From: Zhengitettix transpicula
Taxonomy: Eukaryota > Arthropoda > Insecta > Orthoptera > Tetrigidae
Length of the DNA: 64,000 nt
Assembly (NCBI GenBank): GCA_037074705.1
Contig: CM073590.1
Location: 117,047,600 to 117,111,599 of the forward strand
Reading direction: 5' to 3'
Below are positions 58,820 to 64,000 of the stretch, in pieces. Each line of letters starts with the position of its first letter. The stretch's first letter is position 1. The notes beneath the pieces are model-generated. The model was given only the letters and a program-made list of their open reading frames with translations. It searched no databases and had not been told where the DNA came from. The position numbers and the translations under genes are program-made.

Positions 58820-61800
58820 GGTTCAATTGAACTGATAATCCAAATTCATCCAAATTGCAAGAAATGTGAACGCAGAAGATTAGGCAACTTTTATTTCTGC
58901 CATAGCGTATAATATTTTAAACTTTCTAAACTGAAACTTATCCTAGCATCATTTACAATCGTAAACAGTAATACCGTAAAGGTGGTAAATAACATATTTT
59001 GTTAACAGCAATTTGGCACGGCGTCTTGCCATTGGACGTCATTTCTTAATTATATATTTATGTCATTTTTGTATTTATATATCCTTAATTATATTTCTTA
59101 AATAGCATATATTCAAATAAACTCATAGGGTACTGTTCATTCATAAACTACAATGTCTCCAATTCAATATAGGGCATGTTTCAATGGAGAAACGAGACAA
59201 GAGTGTCAAATCAACTGGAGTGAATCATGGCCAATTCTGGTTTCCCCAATAGGAAATTGAAAAGTCTTTCTAATTTAGGTTCCCCGTTTGCTGGGAAAGA
59301 AATCAACGCCGCAGCAAATGGTTAAATATGATGAGGATAGTTTACTGCTCAAAATTACGACATCGTAAAATGCTGTCAGACAACGGTATCTGGAGGCTGT
59401 AAATTTGGTGCTGAACGAGAAACGTCATCTATCGCCATAACCATAAAATGCCCGGGACAGTTTACGTCTAGTGATAAACCGCCTAGCGTAAATATGCAAA
59501 TCAATTATCTCTGCCACATTCCGTGTTCTAAAATTCAGATGTGATGGTTACGTCTCATGATTATTTTCCCAATAGGATAACACTTAAAAAATAATTATTT
59601 TTAATCATAATATAAGAAAAATGTACGTAAAAATGTAATTGTGATCTAAGAGGAACTTGTTCATGACACAAGTTTCTGTCTTGTGATACATATTAAATTT
59701 TCATTAATATATTGGACTAGCAAAGCTTTGCATTTTGTCCATCCATTCTTTGGAGAAGTGCTACTTTTTCACTTAAGATTGTTAAATCAATTTCGTCAAC
59801 TTAAAGCTGAACCACCAGTTCAACTTGTGTAAATAAAGCTAATTTATGAAAAGGAAATAAATCTCTAAACCAAACGTCAAGTAAGTATTGGGTCGCCAAT
59901 AATGAAAACCGAAGTAACGGTCCAAACTGTATAGTTGAATTTAAGAACTAGTTCATTTTCAGTATGAGCATAGAAATTTACTACAGCGCCAATCGGTTGC
60001 AGTATTCTGAAATTTCAAGTGGGTCCCAATACAACGACCTGATAATATATAAAAAAATTATAACTGGGTCAGATTAGCGCAAGCAGGAACGAATGTTTCA
60101 CGACTGCATAATTAATACATCCCAACTGACCAACTTATGTTCGTAGTTTTGTTGGAAAATTATTTTTCTATCCCCGTTTTGTTTCATTGTTTCACAGGAC
60201 CATATCGTCTCTGAATCGCGTTCTCCCCCCCCCCCCTTCCTCTCTCTCTCTCTCTCTCAAGGACATCGTCATCATCAGCAGGTATTATATATACTTGGCT
60301 GATAAATAACCGTAAAATTCATGGCATTTACAGCATTCATCTTCAATGAATATTGATTGACAAATTCATCGCAAGAGACGATTTTCTTTTCCTCTTGTTC
60401 CCTTTTGGAGTCAATGTTTGAACTAATCTGTGAAGAAAACTGTTTGATTAATTTCGACAGTTCCGCGAAGTTATAGTAGTGTGTGGACGAAATAAAATAA
60501 AAAATCATGAAGAAAATGGCATGAAGCTGGAGTCACGACCTGTCGAATATTACGAAAGGTAATTTGATCCCGTTGACGATTTAAGTAAAATAAATTTTTC
60601 GTGAACGATGTTTGCGGAAATTGACCGTGTATTAGTCTGTAGTCGGCTAATTTGTAAGTTTTAACTCCAGTTATTATCTTTGGCGAAAGGTATGGAGAGA
60701 AAAATTTTATTTGCAGAAACACTAATAAATTATTTTCCATAGATAACACATTTTCGCTGACAATGAGAAAAATTACGTGTGATAGTATAATTTAAACTAT
60801 TTTTATAGCATAGTTAACCCGTTTAAGGTGGAAATTTTAATTTTTTTTTTCTAAACTAAATTTACAGTTGAAGTTCAATACTAACAAGAATAGAGCAAAG
60901 GTTTTGTTAACTGAGTGATTGATGTAAGTTTCTGTGGAGGCCAAGACCAGTACAGGAAGCCTGCAATCAAATACTTGGAAAATTAAACGGAGTGATTTCA
61001 ACAAACTGGCAGAGTCACTATATACCAGCTTCCAAATTATTCTAAGGTGACTTCAAAAAGGAATAATATAAGTTTTATTTTTGCAAATAGAAAAAAATTA
61101 AAATTAATTGTGAGATGTTTGGACACATCTGCGAAGAGTAAAAATGAAAATGAAGCAAACAGTCAATTGTTTTGGTTTTTCGTGACCCAATATATTTATT
61201 TCCGATTCTATAGTAAAAGTTATGTGGTTAATATCGCATAGTAGGTCATTAAGTGCTCTCAATACGACGTGTGAAGCCAATCGATCTGCAAACGTTTACT
61301 TGGCAACCGAATTCCGAGGGAGATGAAATTCCCGAGACGAAAGAAGCTTGAATTCTCTGGGGAACGTTAAACTCTGGATTGGCAACGGGGGGGATATGTT
61401 TGCAGTAGAGGCCTCTGGTGAACACTTCCAGGAGAATGTCGCTGCTTTTTCCGGCTCCGTCTCCCTTTATCGTTGCAGCAGATTACTCTCTATCTTACTG
61501 CTGCGATTTCACACCATTTCATTACTTTGCCTTACTTCAGAGATAAGTTTCATTTTCAAAAACATGGTTTTATATTGAATCACGAAAACTATAGAAATTA
61601 AGCTTGAAAATAACTGTTTGTAATATTGTAATTAAATCTAAGCATCGTATCTCTTAATTTTTGTTCACCTATTTTCATATTATGAAGAGTAAATGTCCTA
61701 TAAACCAAGTCGTATATGCTGACTTCGAACGGAAGATATTTTATGTATTTAGTATTTAAATACAAGTATGAAATAACAATGATACTTTAATTTCTTATAA

Positions 61801-62380
61801 AATTATTAGCCAAATTCATAAAAATAATTACTTGACGTTCCTTTAATAAAATGGAGATACTGCTGCGGATATCTGTGTATTATTCATACTGAGTGTAGGC
61901 CCATATAATATTTTAATATATATTTACATACTTTTTTTAAAAAAATTACAGTAGCAGTTTACTTAATTAAATTAGCGAATTCATTAATTCTTGTAGTTTC
62001 GTATGAAGAGTAAAGAGAAGTTATCTTGAAAGTTTGAGTAGTGCTTTTTCTCTTATTAACTGATTTAAACAATATTTCTCAATCTACATATATAAGTAAT
62101 TTATATTTTTTTCACTTATCAAAATGCGTCTTCTCATTTGCATCCTTATCTTCGGCAGGCAGTATGGCGGCATATAACAATCTAGACAATGTTTTTTTGA
62201 TGTTTTCTGTCTTTACAATCTCTGCTAGGTGCAGCAATATTCCCCATAATACCATATTTGTATCGTCGTAACGAAAGAATCAATTCGCGAAGTTTGTCTA
62301 AAACCATACCGCTAGTTGTCAGTTACTTGCCAACAATTTTCTGCAGTACAGAAAATAAAATTATTCGACAGAAATGTTGC
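58820..62380. other. Unassigned DNA, mostly AT-rich
   Basis: No gene is recognised. GGACTAGCAAAGCTTTGCAT near 59713 contains a 12-base palindrome next to CTAG and could be the end of a minus-strand Helitron, but no matching 5' end was found. 61260-61520 is GC-richer, with a 76-codon frame of unknown nature. 60471-60749 (minus) has no known domain. Confidence 0.4.
60225..60258. repeat. C-run followed by (CT)n
   Basis: Twelve consecutive C bases run into TTCC and then about nine CT repeats. Confidence 0.9.
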
Positions 62381-62570
62381 CCTGTCGTGTAGTAGTCAAC
62401 GTCATCACCTCGCATCACAGACTTCGCTGGTTCGAATCCCGGCACTGTCACTGAAGTTTGTGTCTACCGTGGTCAAGAAAACGAGAGTTAAGACTGAAGG
62501 ACAATCGTTGCCATTCAAAAATCCATAAATTGTCATGTAAGATGACAGTCTGGCAGTCGTCTCGGTACGC
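62381..62570 (+). mobile_element. tRNA-derived SINE
   Basis: CCTGTCGTGTAGTAGTCAAC is a box A-like head, and CTGGTTCGAATCCCGGCAC (box B at 62429-62439) matches GGTTCGANNCC perfectly. The stretch CCTCGCATCACAGA between them is shared with the SINE near 35.7 kb. The tRNA-unrelated part (GTGGTCAAGAAAACGAGAGT) follows. The 3' boundary and target duplication are not clear. A real tRNA gene is unlikely because the acceptor stem does not pair. Confidence 0.75.
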
Positions 62571-62899
62571 AAAAAATCTCAAGAAAGCCGTAGAACAAAG
62601 GATAATGGAAAGAAGTTTTCCAATCCCGATCGCAATTTGAGAAAAAGAATTGGATATATCCTTTTTACGAATTCCACGTTGCTGCAACGATAGTAAAAAT
62701 ATTAAATTGCAGATATTTAATTTTTTCCACAGATTTATTCCATTACTATATCATCCAATAATCTGTAACAATACACGCATAGATTTTCGCTTATTTTAAG
62801 TCATAATTCACAAAAAGTTTGCGTCTTTAAATTTCACCAACCTTTCCAGACTATCGTAAAACAGCAACCAGGTGAATTGTAATTGTAACTTGCTGTAGT

Positions 62900-63775
62900 A
62901 TATTATTATTATTATTTTATTGATTTATGATCGCGTCAACCTTTTGGTTATTGGCGACCCTCTAAAAGTATTTACATAATTAAGTAACAGCAGGTTAGAA
63001 AGTTTCCAATTGTGAACTACGTTTCAAATAGCGGAAGTCAGTTTTGCGTCAGAGACGAACTCCAGGAGGATCTTGATCGCCGTGGTGTGTATACAGAAAT
63101 CTTCTCCAGAGAACTCGGCTAAAGTCCTCCTACGTATATCCTCATACTTTGTGCATTCAAATAGAATATGCTGAATGGGGAGGGCTTGATCACATACATA
63201 ACAGGTGGGCTGATCTGTTCTGGAAAAAGATATTCGTGTGTGAGTTGGGTGTGCAAAGATCTAATTCTGGAGATTATTATTTGTTGTTCTCTTGAAATGT
63301 TGTTGAGGTGGCACAGATCTGCTGATGTTTACAGGTTCTGATGGAAGGAGTCGTTATTTCCTCCTCTCCTCGTGTCCTGCCAGCTACCCTCCACTTTTCC
63401 TGTACATTCATTTAGAATGTCCGAGGCTGTACAGGTTGGGGCTTCGAACAGTGGTAGATCTTCTTGTGCAATGGCCGCCAGTGCGTCCACCTCCTCGATT
63501 CCCTGCGATGCCCGCATGAGCCGGGATCCAGACAAGCTGCACGGATTCCCCTCGCGAACTGCAGAGATGTAGGTTAGCTCTGATGGCGTTGATGGTGCCA
63601 TTCCTTACTTTAGGGTCTCGTAAGTGCTTTAGTGATTTCACAGAGTCTGTTAGGATCATACTTCTGTTGATAGAAGATTCCAGGCAGTATTCAATTGCCA
63701 TTGCTATGGCGAAGGTTTCAGCGGTGGTGTTAGACACAGAATTATGGATGGTTAATTTCCTGTTTATTATAATAC
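62900..63775 (-). mobile_element. 5'-truncated I-like non-LTR retrotransposon (3' end)
   Basis: On the minus strand the element enters in the middle of an RNase H domain, passes a C-terminal zinc-knuckle-like motif and a stop at about 63024, and has a 3' UTR of about 100 bases. It ends in (AAT/TAA)n at 62900-62920. An RNase H domain plus a (TAA)n tail fits the I group of LINEs. Endonuclease and reverse transcriptase regions are missing through 5' truncation near 63775. The SINE at 62.4 kb lies about 330 bases beyond its 3' end. Confidence 0.78.
63024..63775 (-). pseudogene. RNase H and C-terminal Cys/His region of LINE ORF2, frameshifted
   Basis: RNase H degrades the RNA strand of the RNA-DNA hybrid during retrotransposition. 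One frame (63738-63775 into 63500) reads KLTIHNSVSNTTAETFAIAM, ILTDSVKSLKHL and LVWIPAHAGIAGN: the Glu of TAE, the Asp of TDS and the His of PAHAGI are present, but the first catalytic Asp lies upstream of the truncation. A one-base shift near 63498 moves the frame to EEVDALAAIAQEDLPLFEA, with the last Asp. Further shifts near 63330 and 63215 lead through HLNNISREQQIIISRIRSLH to TCYVCDQALPIQHILFECTK, a C-x2-C-x8-H-x4-C motif usual at this C-terminus. At least three frameshifts make it a dead copy. Confidence 0.8.
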
Positions 63776-64000
63776 AAATGTAAATTTTTTCTTCAATGTG
63801 TCTTGTTTATATTAATTAAGAAAGCATATATTCGTATATTACTTCCTTTTTAATGCTAATTTACCTTTATTGATTTCACGTTTATATTAGAAATTTGCAA
63901 TTTATTTAAGGCGTTCTTTTAATTCAGCCAATCATCCTGAGTCCTTTAAAGTGCTGAATATCACTTTAAAGTTCGAATTGTGAAGTAGTTTGTTTAAAAT

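Noticed and set aside
59713..59735. Minus-strand Helitron 3' end (CTAG beside GCAAAGCTTTGC)
   Set aside because: The palindrome is short and no 5' TC end of either Helitron family was found at a plausible distance.
62381..62450. Functional tRNA gene with GGTTCGAATCC
   Set aside because: No matching acceptor stem; it shares non-tRNA sequence with another SINE in the window.
1..64000. Bacterial or viral gene cluster, or a new multi-gene system
   Set aside because: No dense ORFs, ribosome binding sites or operon layout. All recognisable proteins are decayed transposases or LINE pieces.

Overview
The window looks like non-coding, repeat-dense DNA from a large, AT-rich animal genome, most likely an insect. 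The basis is what is present: non-autonomous Helitrons of a type widespread in insects, tRNA-derived SINEs, short inverted-repeat DNA transposons, decayed Tc1/mariner and PIF/Harbinger transposases, and a 5'-truncated I-like non-LTR retrotransposon. There are no operons, dense ORFs, tRNA genes, rRNA genes or CRISPR arrays. I could not identify one intact host protein-coding gene, and nearly all longer reading frames are chance frames or lie inside repeats. The species is not determined; a repeat-rich, perhaps polyneopteran, insect is only an inference.

The main organising element is a GC-rich interspersed family of about 0.5 kb, with eleven full or partial copies (about 2.2, 11.6, 12.0, 16.1, 17.8, 26.3, 30.2, 50.06, 50.5, 50.7 and 58.3 kb). 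Read in the strand that puts an A-run at its end, it starts with nested hairpins built on CCTGCGAGAG/CTCTCGCAGG and ends in poly(A), so it behaves like a retroposon. Its copies fall into two classes that differ in the last ~25 nt before the A-run.

Layout: 1-9.4 kb holds unassigned AT-rich DNA, two palindromic MITEs, one hairpin-headed retroposon and a ~100-bp retroposon with a 7-bp target duplication. 9.4-22.6 kb has three short Helitrons, four hairpin-headed retroposon copies, a MITE, a pair of oppositely oriented tRNA-like SINEs and two LTR-like sequences. 22.6-35.3 kb is mostly unassigned AT-rich DNA with two small inverted-repeat elements, two retroposons and long (TA)n tracts. 35.3-37.8 kb is a nest of inverted-repeat elements: a MITE, a second MITE split by a SINE, and a ~950-bp foldback element whose arms contain an inverted inner block. 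A CpG-rich patch with a TATA box and an NRF-1-type palindrome lies at 40.5-40.7 kb and is the best candidate for a host promoter. 41.7-42.8 kb has Harbinger and Tc1 pseudogenes and 43.5-44.8 kb a Helitron. 49.3-51.5 kb has a 68-bp exact duplication around a retroposon cluster. 52.9-57.7 kb is a head-to-tail pair of Helitrons. The right end carries a SINE and an I-like LINE remnant.

No set of genes here acts together as a pathway. The story is one of transposition: nested insertions, read-through Helitron tandems, hairpin-forming elements and exchange of tails within one retroposon family. Coordinates of repeat ends are by eye and may be off by several bases.
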